A DNA stretch of 64,000 nt from Phyllobacterium trifolii (GCF_014192095.1 NZ_JACHXN010000008.1:62001-126000), one strand, 5' to 3'. Positions 38,573-48,217 are shown, numbered from the stretch's first letter. Translations and numbers: made by a program. Notes: generated by a model from the letters alone, not told the origin.

Positions 38573-39405
38573 CGGAAAGTTTCATCAATGCGCGGCCAGC
38601 GACTGTCATGCGACCTCCGGCGCCGCCGAAAAAATGGACCCGAGGCCGGGTCGTTGGTCATCTGCTTGTTGGTCTTTGGACGGCTCTTCTCATCGGACTG
38701 CTCGTCTATCTTTACAGCGCTTGGAACCCTGAGCTCATTGCGAAATACGGCCCCACATATCTTGCGGGCCTAAAGACCACGATCGGGCTTGTCGGGTCGT
38801 CAATTCTGCTCGGCGCGGTGATTTCGATACCGGTGGCTCTTGGCCGGATGAGCAAAAACAGAATCGCATCGTCCATTGCCTATGCCTACGTCTATTTCTT
38901 CCGGGGAACACCGCTCATCGCGCAAGTCTTTCTGTTTTACTACGGCCTCGGATCATTCAAGCCCCAGCTCGAAGCAGTTGGCCTTTGGACGTTTTTTCGA
39001 GAGGCCTGGTACTGCGCACTGCTAGCGTTTGCCCTGAACACAGCGGCCTATCAGGCTGAAATATTGCGCGGCGCGGTTCGCAGCGTTGCGCTCGGACAAT
39101 GGGAAGGAGCGGCGTCACTCGGCATTTCGAAATTCGTTACGTTCTGGAAGGTTATCCTGCCGCAAGCTTTGATCGTGGCATTGCGGCCCTACGGCAACGA
39201 GATTATCCTGATGATCAAGGGCTCAGCAATCGTTGCTCTGATCACAGTTTACGATCTGATGGGCTACACGCGCCTCGCCTATTCGAGAACGTTCGATTTC
39301 CAAGCCTATCTGTGGGCTGCCATCATTTATCTGATTTTGGTGGAAATCATCCGGCATATCTGGGATTGGTTGGAGCGTCGCATCACGCGTCATCTCATAC
39401 GCTGA
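38569..39405 (+). CDS. Polar amino-acid ABC transporter permease
   Basis: This is the second permease, of the HisM/OccM type, 278 residues. It has an N-terminal cytoplasmic segment of about 30 residues rich in Pro, then about five helices, and the EAA loop GAVRSVALGQWEGAASLGIS. Its ATG at 38569 overlaps the previous stop codon by 4 bp. The ATPase must be supplied from elsewhere. A GST gene follows at 26 bp. Confidence 0.9.
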   Translation: MTESFINARPATVMRPPAPPKKWTRGRVVGHLLVGLWTALLIGLLVYLYSAWNPELIAKYGPTYLAGLKTTIGLVGSSILLGAVISIPVALGRMSKNRIASSIAYAYVYFFRGTPLIAQVFLFYYGLGSFKPQLEAVGLWTFFREAWYCALLAFALNTAAYQAEILRGAVRSVALGQWEGAASLGISKFVTFWKVILPQALIVALRPYGNEIILMIKGSAIVALITVYDLMGYTRLAYSRTFDFQAYLWAAIIYLILVEIIRHIWDWLERRITRHLIR

Positions 39406-39431
39406 GACTAACCCACCAAAGAGAATCTACC

Positions 39432-40052
39432 ATGCTTAAAATCTGGGGCCGTACCAACTCGACCAACGTCAAGAAGGCGCTTTGGGCCGCCGAGGAAGTC
39501 GGTGTTCCTTACGAAAACATCCCTGCGGGAGGCGCCTATGGCATCGTATCCGATCCGTATTATAGGGCGATGAACCCGAACGGACTGGTGCCGACGCTGG
39601 AAGACAAGGATCTGGTGCTGTGGGAAAGTAACACGATTGTTCGCTATCTCGTCGCGCAGTATGGACAGTCGACGCTCTATGTCGACGATGCAGCAACCCG
39701 GGCGAAATCGGAACGATGGATGGACTGGGCGACCTCCACCCTCGCCGGTCCGTTCCGCGACTTGTTCTGGAATCAGGTGCGTATGTCAGCAGAAGAACGC
39801 GACAATGCAGCTATGGAAAAAGGGCTTCGGGCGTGCAGCAAACTATTCGCTATTGTTGATACCACGCTTGCCTCGCAGCCCTATCTGTCGGGCTCAAAGT
39901 TCGGCATCGGCGATATCCCCGTTGGCTGCTTTGCCTATGCCTGGTTCGAAATGGCGATTGAGCGCCCGGATCATCCCCATCTTGAATCCTGGTATGAACG
40001 CTTGAAGTCACGTCCCGCCTACCAGAAGACAGTAATGACCGCCCTCACCTAG
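39432..40052 (+). CDS. Glutathione S-transferase family protein
   Basis: This 206-residue cytosolic protein has an N-terminal thioredoxin-like domain (WGRTNSTNVKKALWAAEE, then the cis-Pro region NGLVPTLEDKDLVLWESNTI with the ESxxI glutathione-binding motif) and an all-helical C-terminal domain. The likely catalytic residue near the N-terminus is Ser/Asn, as in Phi or Beta types. It is probably transcribed with the ABC genes. The substrate is unknown. Confidence 0.87.
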   Translation: MLKIWGRTNSTNVKKALWAAEEVGVPYENIPAGGAYGIVSDPYYRAMNPNGLVPTLEDKDLVLWESNTIVRYLVAQYGQSTLYVDDAATRAKSERWMDWATSTLAGPFRDLFWNQVRMSAEERDNAAMEKGLRACSKLFAIVDTTLASQPYLSGSKFGIGDIPVGCFAYAWFEMAIERPDHPHLESWYERLKSRPAYQKTVMTALT

Positions 40053-40065
40053 GTCCTGCCCCTAA

Positions 40066-42525
40066 TCATTCTTTTGGCTTCAGACGCCACACGCCCAGCA
40101 GACCGTCCTGATAGCTTTGCTCATCGGTGGGAATGGTGATGGCCTCAGTGTCAGCCCACTTTTGAGCGAAATCACGATAGTTCGATGAAAATACATTTCC
40201 CGACTGGCCAGTCGTCTGGATATAGGTCGAGCGATTGAGATCGGCGAGGTCGAACAGCCCACGATAGCTGGTGCCATGCGCCACGCGAAACGGATTGCTT
40301 TCATCCATAAACGACGACTTGCCACGATTGAGCGTATAGGCACCGCCCGATACAGGTACGGTGACATTGAAGAGTTGGTCGAGGGGGCTAACCTGTGAAA
40401 ACGGCCGGTGTGCTCCATAAGCGTAGTGCAATGTGCCCCAAGTCCATTTGGAACGGTCTGAACCAAGACGCGCATCAATATCCTTGACCGCATCGGTGAG
40501 CGACAGCGCCAGAATATCGGCGCAACTCTCTTTCTCCGGAGTGCGCCCGTCATCGCACCAATCGCGCGCCGGGTTCGGCGCAAGCCAGCGCAACATGGCG
40601 TCGACATGGCCCTGCCAGTAGGATGGAAAGGCGTCGCCAAGATCGTCTTCAAGAATGCGCTTCGTCGCCATCCTCAACCAGGCACTGAACAGCAGCGGTT
40701 CGATGCGCTCGCGGTCCTCTACAAAATCCCACGCCTGCAACTGTTTGGTAACATCGACGTCGACATCACTCCGCCCATCGACCAGTCTCAGCATGACCGG
40801 AGCCAAAGCGGCGTAAGCACTGTCCAAGGCGTCACCCTGGACCTTGCTGTTGCTTTCCAGCGTCTGCTGGTTCGCACCATAGATCAGTGTATTTATGCGC
40901 TCGAAGCGCCAGGGTTCGTCCCAGTCGAAGGTGAGGAAATGCGGATAGCTCGCATCGACGATCTTCGTATTCGCAGTCGCAAGAACATTGTCTGCGGGAT
41001 TGTAAACGCGTGGCAATTGCTCATAGGGAATAAAGCTTTTCCAGTCGTAGGTGGCGTCCCAACCCGGGGATGGTGCTCGCCCCATGATTTGATTGGCGGG
41101 ATCACGCACAGGCACCCTGCCGGGAGCAATCAGTCCGATATTTCCATCGGCATCTGCAATCACGATTGACTGCATCGGCGTTACGAAGTCGCGCATCCCG
41201 TTCTGAAAATCAGCGACATTTGCGAAATCCCAAAGCTTCAATCCGGCCGAGATGGTCTTGTCATCGCCAGCCAAAGCAGTCCAGGCCAAGGATGCAACCG
41301 TGCCATCTGGCAGATAATGATCAAGCCCACGATAATCCGCAGGCAAGACCGGACCATGACGTGTGGTCCTGCGGTCAAAGGTTACGGTGTCGCTGCCTTT
41401 GACCTTGATGGATACGGCGTTTCTCTCGAACGGCGAGAAACCCTGAGGTGTTTGGTATTCATCGGGATTGGCGGGATTGATCCTCTCAACAAAAATGTCC
41501 TGAACATCGGATCCGGTATTTGTGAAGCCCCACGCCACCTTGTCATTACGTCCGAGCAATACCAACGGCGCTCCCGGCAGCGTGACACCGACGAGGTTTT
41601 TCGACGATCCATCGCTATTCTTGACCTGCAGGTGCGCAAGATACCAGAGAGAGGGTGCAGTTAGCCCTAAATGCGGATCATTGGCGAGGATCGGCTTGCC
41701 GGTCTCGGTTCGGGCGCCACCTACGACCCAATTGTTCGAAGCGCCGGTGGACATGATGTCGTTCAACGTCGCAAACTGGCTTTCGGCCTCCGCTGAGCTC
41801 GCCTTGAGAGTGCCGCTGGGTAAGCCGAGAACTTGCCGCAGGTCCGGCAAAGACGGTGGCGTATCACCCGGCACGGGCGGCAGCAAATCGATGATCTCTG
41901 CATCGCTCATGCCAAGACGGGCAAACTTCAATCTCAACACTTCGTCATCTATGTTGGCGGCCAGTGTCACCGACATCAATTTCAGCGTGACGATCACGTC
42001 AGCGGGAGTCCATTTTTCCGGTGTGTGGCCTAGTATGACAAATTCCGGCGAATATTTGGAACCAAATGTCGGCCCCGCTTCGGCAATAAACGCGTTGATT
42101 CCAAGCACATAGGCGTCAATCTTCTTCCGGGCCGCCTCGTCCAGTGATGCGGCGGAGCTTTGGGCCGATTCATAGAGGCCAATCGAGCGGATAAAGCGGT
42201 CGGTCAATACAGTCTTGTCGCCGAATAACTCGGACAAACGTCCTTGTCCCGCCATGCGATTCACTTCCATTTGCCAAAGGCGTTCCTGCGCATGGACAAA
42301 GCCAAGAGCGGCCAGAACATCTTCAACCGAGTTACCGCTAATATGCGGGACCGCATTCTTGTCGCGCGTGACAGTGACCGGCGCGGACAAACCCGCAAGC
42401 ACCATCTCCCCGGTTGCGGGAGCTACCGAGCGTGCGAGCCAGACATAACCGAGGATGGCGCCGAGCAATGCGATGGGGATGAGAGAGAAAACAATCCATA
42501 ATAGGCCTTTGATGATCCGCCGCAT
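40066..42525 (-). CDS. Penicillin acylase family protein
   Basis: This 819-residue Ntn-hydrolase is made as a precursor that cleaves itself into two chains. The autocatalytic nucleophile is Ser263 in STGASNNWVVGG. An N-terminal hydrophobic segment (about 7-32) should export or anchor it. The conserved AFGFVHAQERLWQME-like block (residues 72-87) is present. Relatives hydrolyse beta-lactams or acyl-homoserine lactones, so the natural substrate is open. It converges with the GST gene at 13 bp and is divergent from the dehydrogenase gene. Confidence 0.92.
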   Translation of the reverse strand: MRRIIKGLLWIVFSLIPIALLGAILGYVWLARSVAPATGEMVLAGLSAPVTVTRDKNAVPHISGNSVEDVLAALGFVHAQERLWQMEVNRMAGQGRLSELFGDKTVLTDRFIRSIGLYESAQSSAASLDEAARKKIDAYVLGINAFIAEAGPTFGSKYSPEFVILGHTPEKWTPADVIVTLKLMSVTLAANIDDEVLRLKFARLGMSDAEIIDLLPPVPGDTPPSLPDLRQVLGLPSGTLKASSAEAESQFATLNDIMSTGASNNWVVGGARTETGKPILANDPHLGLTAPSLWYLAHLQVKNSDGSSKNLVGVTLPGAPLVLLGRNDKVAWGFTNTGSDVQDIFVERINPANPDEYQTPQGFSPFERNAVSIKVKGSDTVTFDRRTTRHGPVLPADYRGLDHYLPDGTVASLAWTALAGDDKTISAGLKLWDFANVADFQNGMRDFVTPMQSIVIADADGNIGLIAPGRVPVRDPANQIMGRAPSPGWDATYDWKSFIPYEQLPRVYNPADNVLATANTKIVDASYPHFLTFDWDEPWRFERINTLIYGANQQTLESNSKVQGDALDSAYAALAPVMLRLVDGRSDVDVDVTKQLQAWDFVEDRERIEPLLFSAWLRMATKRILEDDLGDAFPSYWQGHVDAMLRWLAPNPARDWCDDGRTPEKESCADILALSLTDAVKDIDARLGSDRSKWTWGTLHYAYGAHRPFSQVSPLDQLFNVTVPVSGGAYTLNRGKSSFMDESNPFRVAHGTSYRGLFDLADLNRSTYIQTTGQSGNVFSSNYRDFAQKWADTEAITIPTDEQSYQDGLLGVWRLKPKE

Positions 42526-42582
42526 TGTCCTAACGTCCCCCGATGCTCATCACACGGCCTATCTGACAGAGGAAACTAGGGA

Positions 42583-43455
42583 ATGGCAACAGTCGCTTTT
42601 ATTGGTCTTGGCGTCATGGGATATCCGATGGCGGGTCATTTGAAATCGCGCGGCGGCCATGATGTTACGGTCTTCAATCGCAGTGGCGAAAAGGCGAAGA
42701 AATGGGCCCAGCAATTTGGTGGCGCCTATGCGGCAACGCCAGGGGAAGCGGCAAAGGACAAAGATTTCGTCTTTTCATGTGTTGGCAATGATGATGATCT
42801 GCGCGCGGTGACGATCGGTGAAAACGGCGCATTCCAGTCGATGAAGAAAGGCGCCATTTTCGTCGACAACACCACAGCATCTGCCGAAGTTGCCCGGGAA
42901 CTCGACGCGGAAGCCCGCGAGCGTGGCATTCACTTTCTCGATGCTCCCGTATCCGGTGGTCAGGCGGGCGCGGAAAATGGTGCGCTCACCGTTATGGTCG
43001 GCGGCGAGCAAGACGTATTCGACAAGGCAAAACCTGTCATCGAATCCTTCGCCAAGATGGTTGGTCTGATGGGACCGGCCGGTGCCGGACAATTGACAAA
43101 AATGATCAATCAGATTTGCATTGCAGGGTTGGTCCAGGGCCTCGCCGAAGGCATTCACTTCGGCAAACAAGCGGGTCTCGATATCGAGAAAGTCATCGAG
43201 GTGATTTCCAAGGGCGCTGCCGGGTCGTGGCAGATGGAAAACCGCCACAAGACGATGAATGCCGGAAAGTACGATTTCGGCTTTGCCGTAGACTGGATGC
43301 GCAAGGATCTCGGTATCTGCCTCGCGGAAGCCAACCGCAACAATGCCAAGTTGCCGGTAACTGCGTTAGTGGATCAGTTCTACAAGGATGTTCAGATCAT
43401 GGGCGGCAATCGCTGGGATACGTCATCTCTGCTGGCGCGACTGGAGAAAAAGTAA
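42583..43455 (+). CDS. NAD(P)-dependent beta-hydroxyacid dehydrogenase
   Basis: This 290-residue protein is of the 3-hydroxyisobutyrate dehydrogenase family. The N-terminal Rossmann motif is GLGVMGYPMAGHL; the substrate-binding DAPVSGGQAGAENG and the catalytic lysine in GQLTKMINQ are intact. It could act on 3-hydroxyisobutyrate, tartronate semialdehyde or another hydroxyacid. It is divergent from the penicillin acylase gene and converges on an Lrp regulator. Confidence 0.9.
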   Translation: MATVAFIGLGVMGYPMAGHLKSRGGHDVTVFNRSGEKAKKWAQQFGGAYAATPGEAAKDKDFVFSCVGNDDDLRAVTIGENGAFQSMKKGAIFVDNTTASAEVARELDAEARERGIHFLDAPVSGGQAGAENGALTVMVGGEQDVFDKAKPVIESFAKMVGLMGPAGAGQLTKMINQICIAGLVQGLAEGIHFGKQAGLDIEKVIEVISKGAAGSWQMENRHKTMNAGKYDFGFAVDWMRKDLGICLAEANRNNAKLPVTALVDQFYKDVQIMGGNRWDTSSLLARLEKK

Positions 43456-43471
43456 TCCAGTCCGACGAGCC

Positions 43472-43951
43472 TCAATTCGACTCTTTCTCGATGCTCATGT
43501 AGTCGAGTGGCAATTCGGTGGTGTATTTGATCTGTTCCATGGCGAACGCAGACGATACATCCCGAATGTCGATCTTGCTGATCAGGCGCTTGTAGACTGC
43601 ATCATAGGCAGCGATATCCGGCACAACGACGCGCAGAAGATAGTCGACATCGCCGCTCATGCGATAGAATTCAACCACTTCCGGGAACTCCTGAACAACT
43701 TCGGAGAAGCGCTTCAGCCATTCATTGCTGTGAGATCCGGTACGGATCGAGACGAAGACTGTGACTCGCGTGTTGACACGGACAGGGTCCAGGATGGCGA
43801 CACGGCGCTGAATCACACCATCTTCTTCCAGCTTCTGGATGCGGCGCCAGCAAGGCGTTGTCGAAAGTCCGACTTTCTTGGCAACATCCGCTACAGCAAG
43901 CGTTGCATCCTCTTGCAGGAGACGAAGTATCTTTCGATCAAGTCTGTCCAT
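43472..43951 (-). CDS. Lrp/AsnC family transcriptional regulator
   Basis: This 159-residue protein has an N-terminal helix-turn-helix (VADVAKKVGLSTTPCWRRIQKLEEDGVI) and a C-terminal RAM ligand-binding domain (VEFYRMSGDVDYLLRVVVPD). Such regulators respond to amino acids, often acting on nearby genes. The target cannot be read from sequence; the adjacent genes are convergent or 110 bp away. The family assignment is secure. Confidence 0.93.
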   Translation of the reverse strand: MDRLDRKILRLLQEDATLAVADVAKKVGLSTTPCWRRIQKLEEDGVIQRRVAILDPVRVNTRVTVFVSIRTGSHSNEWLKRFSEVVQEFPEVVEFYRMSGDVDYLLRVVVPDIAAYDAVYKRLISKIDIRDVSSAFAMEQIKYTTELPLDYMSIEKESN

Positions 43952-44061
43952 GTTTGCTCACGATCCCATTGGAATGAGATACTTTATGGCTTGATAATCC
44001 GGCAGGGTACAAGAAAATTATTCTAAACTTTTCAAATTCGGCAAAAATTTCGTTCCACAGC

Positions 44062-44682
44062 TTATGAAGTTAGAATTCTGACCTTTTCCTGAAGCAAGGG
44101 GAGAACGTCGTGCGCGAACCATGGATTCTTTTTCAACCAAGAGCTGTTGCGCCATGAAGGATGCGGCAGCGGTAGAATTGACGGCCCCGATTCTGGCTCG
44201 AAGTAGTCGCGCCAGTTCAACACCGTTTCGGTCATGCTGGCGCGGCGGCGGCTTCCGAGATGATAGGCCTGCGCATATTGGCCGATCGTCAGGACAAGTT
44301 CGATTTGCGGCATGGAATGAAACACACGGTCATGCCATGTTTCGCGGCATTCGCGCCGAGGCGGAAGATCGCTGCCATGCGCGTCATATCCCGGAAAGCA
44401 GAATCCCATCGGGACAATGGCGAACTTGTCCGGATCGTAGAATGTTTCGCGATCAACGCCAAGCCAATCCCGTAGGCGGACGCCAGAGGGATCGTTGAAC
44501 GGCAAACCAGTGTTGTGCACGCGAATGCCCGGCGCCTGCCCGCAAATGACAATGCGCGCTGTAGCAGAGAGCACGCAGACCGGATTGGGTTCATCTGGCA
44601 GAGGCATGCCATACCGTGGAGCGTCCCGGCATATCCGGCACGCCTTGATTTCCGACGACAAGGTATCGAGCATTGGCGGCAA
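44062..44682 (-). CDS. Uracil-DNA glycosylase family protein
   Basis: This 206-residue protein has the UDG superfamily fold. Motif 1 appears as GQAPGIRVHNTGLPFNDPSG, and motif 2 is probably LPLPHPSWRNSSW, with His in place of the usual motif. An N-terminal CRICRDAP pair of cysteines is visible, but a complete four-cysteine iron-sulfur set is not clear. It is probably a base-excision enzyme of uncertain substrate. It is the last gene of a three-gene minus-strand group. Confidence 0.85.
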   Translation of the reverse strand: MPPMLDTLSSEIKACRICRDAPRYGMPLPDEPNPVCVLSATARIVICGQAPGIRVHNTGLPFNDPSGVRLRDWLGVDRETFYDPDKFAIVPMGFCFPGYDAHGSDLPPRRECRETWHDRVFHSMPQIELVLTIGQYAQAYHLGSRRRASMTETVLNWRDYFEPESGPSILPLPHPSWRNSSWLKKNPWFAHDVLPLLQEKVRILTS

Positions 44683-44694
44683 GTCGCTCTAATC

Positions 44695-45306
44695 TCACGC
44701 TTTGGCGCTGGGGCGACTCGACACTGCATCGTGCCAGCGCCGGAGATTACCCAGTTCTTCAGGCATTTGTATCCTGGCGAGTTTTAAAAAGTCGATCGAC
44801 ACAAGCAGCGTGATATCGGCAATCGAAAAGTCATCGCCTGCCAAGAACTCATTCGCGGCGAGTTGATCGTCCATAATCTTCATCGTTGCTACGGCCTTCG
44901 GGCGGTTTGCTTCACCCCAAGCCGGAATCTGCGGAACCTCCCATTCGACCATAGCAGGATGCGTATGGCGAAATGCCGACATCACGACAATGAGGAGATG
45001 CAGGTCGGCGCGGCGGTTCCACATTTCCACCTGCGCCTTGCCAACGGCGCCCGTACCAAACAAAGGCGGGTCGGGATACAATTCCTCAAAGTAGCGCGAG
45101 ATTGCTACCGATTCGCTGATAACCGTACCGTCGTCGAGCTCAAGTGCTGGCAGCCGCTGAAATGGATTGAGCGCTGTAAACTCAGGCGTCTTGTGTTCCA
45201 TGGCGGTCATGTCAATTGGTACCAAGGGCACCTCGATGCCCTTTTCCGCCAAGAAAATACGAATGCGGCGCGGATTGGGCGCGCGCCCTCCATCGTATAG
45301 TTTCAT
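44695..45306 (-). CDS. Glutathione S-transferase family protein
   Basis: This 203-residue protein has an N-terminal thioredoxin-like domain starting KLYDGGRAPNPRRIRIFLAE and the glutathione site DGTVISESVAISRYFEE, then a helical C-terminal domain. I chose the ATG at 45306, whose first base overlaps the stop codon of the nuclease gene; ten more in-frame codons exist upstream. It differs from the GST at 39432 and does not seem to be a recent duplicate. Confidence 0.87.
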   Translation of the reverse strand: MKLYDGGRAPNPRRIRIFLAEKGIEVPLVPIDMTAMEHKTPEFTALNPFQRLPALELDDGTVISESVAISRYFEELYPDPPLFGTGAVGKAQVEMWNRRADLHLLIVVMSAFRHTHPAMVEWEVPQIPAWGEANRPKAVATMKIMDDQLAANEFLAGDDFSIADITLLVSIDFLKLARIQMPEELGNLRRWHDAVSSRPSAKA

Positions 45307-45944
45307 CAGAGTCCTCCCACTAAACCACGGATCCATCCCACGAATTGGTCAATCAGGTCCGGTGCACGATTGGGTTGCGGTTGCAGCGCTTCCGGCACCT
45401 GCTCATGCTCCCTGCGCCAATCTTGCGGTGTCTCAAATTTTCCCGACCACAGACCTTTTTTGTCTCTTCGAGCTTGCAGTTCTACATCACGATAATCGCC
45501 ATAAGCGATCGCCTGTCCAGCCTCAACCATGGCACGATTGAGATTTATCGGGCCAATAAAGCAAACAGCCAGGCTGCGATTGTATTTATCGTGACCATGT
45601 CCGTCGCAGCGAACTGGTTTGCCCTGGATCAGTTGAACCAACGTCTGCCTAGCAGCTTTTCCACAAGCATTGGCGCCGCAACTCTGATCGAGCTCGGGAG
45701 CATCGATACCCTGGAGACGAATATGGTTGCCTGAAATGGAAAGCGTGTCGCCGTCAATGACATAGGCCTTGCCCGCGAGCGATTGTGTCGGAGCTTTTGG
45801 TTGACTGAGTTTCGCCGCCAGCAGGGCGACCAGCACAAAGAAGATTACCATCAGGCTGTAGTCCACCACTTTGCGCCCGAAGGAGCGCGGCGCCGGCGGC
45901 GGGCGTCGCCATCTGCGACGATAGCTGCGGTACTCTCGGTTCAT
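45306..45944 (-). CDS. Thermonuclease (SNase) family protein
   Basis: This 212-residue protein has an Arg-rich cytoplasmic start, one membrane segment (about 30-46) and a staphylococcal-nuclease-like domain with VIDGDTLSISGNHIRLQGIDAPE and KYNRSLAVCF. The catalytic Asp/Glu and an Arg of the family are visible. It should be anchored in the inner membrane facing the periplasm. The stop codon overlaps the start of the GST gene. The natural substrate is unproven. Confidence 0.87.
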   Translation of the reverse strand: MNREYRSYRRRWRRPPPAPRSFGRKVVDYSLMVIFFVLVALLAAKLSQPKAPTQSLAGKAYVIDGDTLSISGNHIRLQGIDAPELDQSCGANACGKAARQTLVQLIQGKPVRCDGHGHDKYNRSLAVCFIGPINLNRAMVEAGQAIAYGDYRDVELQARRDKKGLWSGKFETPQDWRREHEQVPEALQPQPNRAPDLIDQFVGWIRGLVGGL

Positions 45945-46106
45945 CGCCGTTTCATCGCAGCTGGAATGTTCATATAGGCCCTTGGAGCTAATCCGTTCGA
46001 TAGCATTTGCTGCATTGATTTGATGGAGTGTTAATCATTTCTGAATAGGCTTGCGGTGCAATGCTGCCACAAGTGCAGAGCTATGGATATATCTGGAACG
46101 AGGCGC

Positions 46107-47630
46107 ATGGCATCACTCGACGCGACCAGTGCAGACAAGAATGTTGTTGATCGCCGCAAATTGCCGCGCAACAAGGATCTGACTGTCGTCATGCGCGGAG
46201 CGCGTGACCGCCTGATGGAGCGCGCAGGCATCCATCATTTCGATCGCGAACTGCTCTTCATGCATACGCGTGCTTTGATCATCAACTCAGCGACTATTCC
46301 GCTTCTGATAGCCATGATTGTCGTCATAGGGGTGTTCGCCGGTTTCGACAGGACGATCGTTTTATGGGCCGGCTTTGCTATTGGACTCTATGCGATACTG
46401 GGGCTTCTTGCACGACACCTGGAGAAGACGGGCCTCGCCAACGAAGAAATCCGGAAATGGCAAATAATCTATCTGAGCGGTCATTTCATGACCAGTCTGG
46501 GATGGGCCTACTTCACCTTCCTCGATTGCACTGCCTGCGGCACCAATCTGTTTCCCGTGATCAAGGCCGTGGTCATTATTCTGGTTATGGCGATTACCGC
46601 CATTATCTCGTCGGCACTTCGTGCAGCCATTCTTGCTGCATTCGCCCTGCCAGTCCTGACCTACACGCTACTGGCTTGGACGCATTTCGACAATCCAGTG
46701 CAGGCAACGATGGTGATCATGCTCGTTGCAGGGCTCGCCTTTTTCTATCTGGTTGCAACCCGGCTCAACCAATCGGTTGCAATCACTTTGGCATTGCAAG
46801 CAGAGAAAGATGCCTTGATCGCCGAACTCGAAACGGCAAACGCCATGTCCGACGAAGGCAGACGGCGTGCAGAGGAAGCCAATCTCGCGAAATCGCGCTT
46901 TCTGGCTTCGATGAGCCACGAACTACGCACGCCCCTCAACGCAATCCTCGGCTTCTCGGAGGTCATGGCCAAGGAAGTGCTGGGGCCGATCCAGAACGGG
47001 ACATACCGGGAATATGCCAGCGATATTCATGCTTCCGGCGAACATCTGCTCAACCTCATCAATGAAATACTCGATCTGAGCCGGATCGAGGCAGGGCGAT
47101 ACTCCATCAACGATGAGCCGCTGCTGCTGACCGACATTGCCAGCGAATGCATTCACATGATGAATTTGAAGGCCCGTAACAAGGATATTGCCCTTATACC
47201 ACAGTTCGAGACGGGGATGCTGCGCCTCACGGCCGATGAGCGCTCTATTCGCCAAATATTGCTGAATCTCATGGCCAATGCGGTCAAGTTCACGCCACCA
47301 AACGGCAAGATCTATGTCAAAGTGGGCTGGACCGCAGGAGGTGGCCAGTACATTTCGGTCCGCGACACTGGACCCGGAATTCCGCCGGAAGAAATACCCA
47401 TCGTTCTTTCAGCTTTCGGCCAAGGTTCGATTGCAATCAAAAATGCCGAACAGGGAACTGGTCTCGGTCTTCCCATCGTTCAGGCGTTGGTCCACATCCA
47501 CGATGGCGAGTTTCATCTGTTCTCCAAATTGCGCGAAGGGACGGAAGCGCTCGCTACGTTCCCGCGCAGCCGCGTGCTTCAGGGCACTCAAGCAAAGCAA
47601 AGCAAGCCTTTCCATAAAAAAGCTGCCTAG
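46107..47630 (+). CDS. Membrane sensor histidine kinase
   Basis: This is a 507-residue sensor kinase with about six N-terminal helices (residues about 50-215), a short coiled segment, a HisKA domain with the phosphorylated His271 (SMSHELRTPLNAILGFSEVM) and an ATPase domain with N box ILLNLMANAVKF, G1 RDTGPGIPP and G2 GTGLGLPIV. The HisKA sequence fits the PleC/DivJ branch of alphaproteobacterial kinases. The ATG at 46107 follows a GAACGAGG site; longer frames to 46056 are possible. No response regulator is adjacent. Confidence 0.92.
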   Translation: MASLDATSADKNVVDRRKLPRNKDLTVVMRGARDRLMERAGIHHFDRELLFMHTRALIINSATIPLLIAMIVVIGVFAGFDRTIVLWAGFAIGLYAILGLLARHLEKTGLANEEIRKWQIIYLSGHFMTSLGWAYFTFLDCTACGTNLFPVIKAVVIILVMAITAIISSALRAAILAAFALPVLTYTLLAWTHFDNPVQATMVIMLVAGLAFFYLVATRLNQSVAITLALQAEKDALIAELETANAMSDEGRRRAEEANLAKSRFLASMSHELRTPLNAILGFSEVMAKEVLGPIQNGTYREYASDIHASGEHLLNLINEILDLSRIEAGRYSINDEPLLLTDIASECIHMMNLKARNKDIALIPQFETGMLRLTADERSIRQILLNLMANAVKFTPPNGKIYVKVGWTAGGGQYISVRDTGPGIPPEEIPIVLSAFGQGSIAIKNAEQGTGLGLPIVQALVHIHDGEFHLFSKLREGTEALATFPRSRVLQGTQAKQSKPFHKKAA

Positions 47631-47720
47631 AATACTCAAGTTCAATTTATTGTTATTTGCTCGTTGCTGATCGGCCCTGCATTGCTCATGGCAGCGCAAC
47701 AATGAACGGAACATTTCTCA

Positions 47721-48167
47721 ATGAATTCAACCGGCAATAACCGTCCTTTGATCATCCCCGCTCTTGGTGGCATCTATGCCGCTCTCGGTGATATCTCCGA
47801 AACGATCCTGCGGGTGGTGGCTGGTGCTGCACTCGTCGTGCACGGGTCGGGCAAGATCGTCAATCCGATGGGCTCGGTGGAAATGGTCGAAGGCCTCGGC
47901 TTCTATCCAGGCGTGTTCTGGTCGCCGCTTCTCGCCGCCACCGAGTTCTTTGGGGGCATTTTACTTACCATTGGCCTGCTCACGCGCCCTGCAGCGTTCG
48001 CGACCGCGATCGTGCTTGCAGTCACCATATACTTCCACGGTTTTGTGCAGGGGCAGGGCTGGAGCGGTTCAGAAAAATCTATCCTGTGGACGGCAATCCT
48101 CTTTTTCTTCGTCATTCGCGGTGCAAGCAACCACTCCGTCGATGCCAGGATCGGCAAGGAGTTTTGA
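47721..48167 (+). CDS. DoxX family membrane protein
   Basis: This 148-residue protein has four helices and the DoxX signature VVHGSGKIVNPMGSVE and later ATEFFGGILLTIGLLTRPAA. Such proteins are linked to quinone or thiol redox processes, but function varies. It is followed by a strong bidirectional terminator. Confidence 0.88.
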   Translation: MNSTGNNRPLIIPALGGIYAALGDISETILRVVAGAALVVHGSGKIVNPMGSVEMVEGLGFYPGVFWSPLLAATEFFGGILLTIGLLTRPAAFATAIVLAVTIYFHGFVQGQGWSGSEKSILWTAILFFFVIRGASNHSVDARIGKEF

Positions 48168-48180
48168 ACTCCTACCATTT

Positions 48181-48213
48181 GAAAAGGGGCCTGCTTTTTG
48201 CAGGCCCCTTTTC
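48181..48213. terminator. Bidirectional terminator between DoxX and cobT
   Basis: A perfect 14-bp stem (48181-48194 with 48200-48213) with a 5-T loop; the arms start with A/T-rich ends giving TTTTCTT on the plus strand and CTTTTC on the minus strand. It lies 13 bp after doxX and 4 bp after cobT. Confidence 0.93.
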
Positions 48214-48217
48214 TTAT

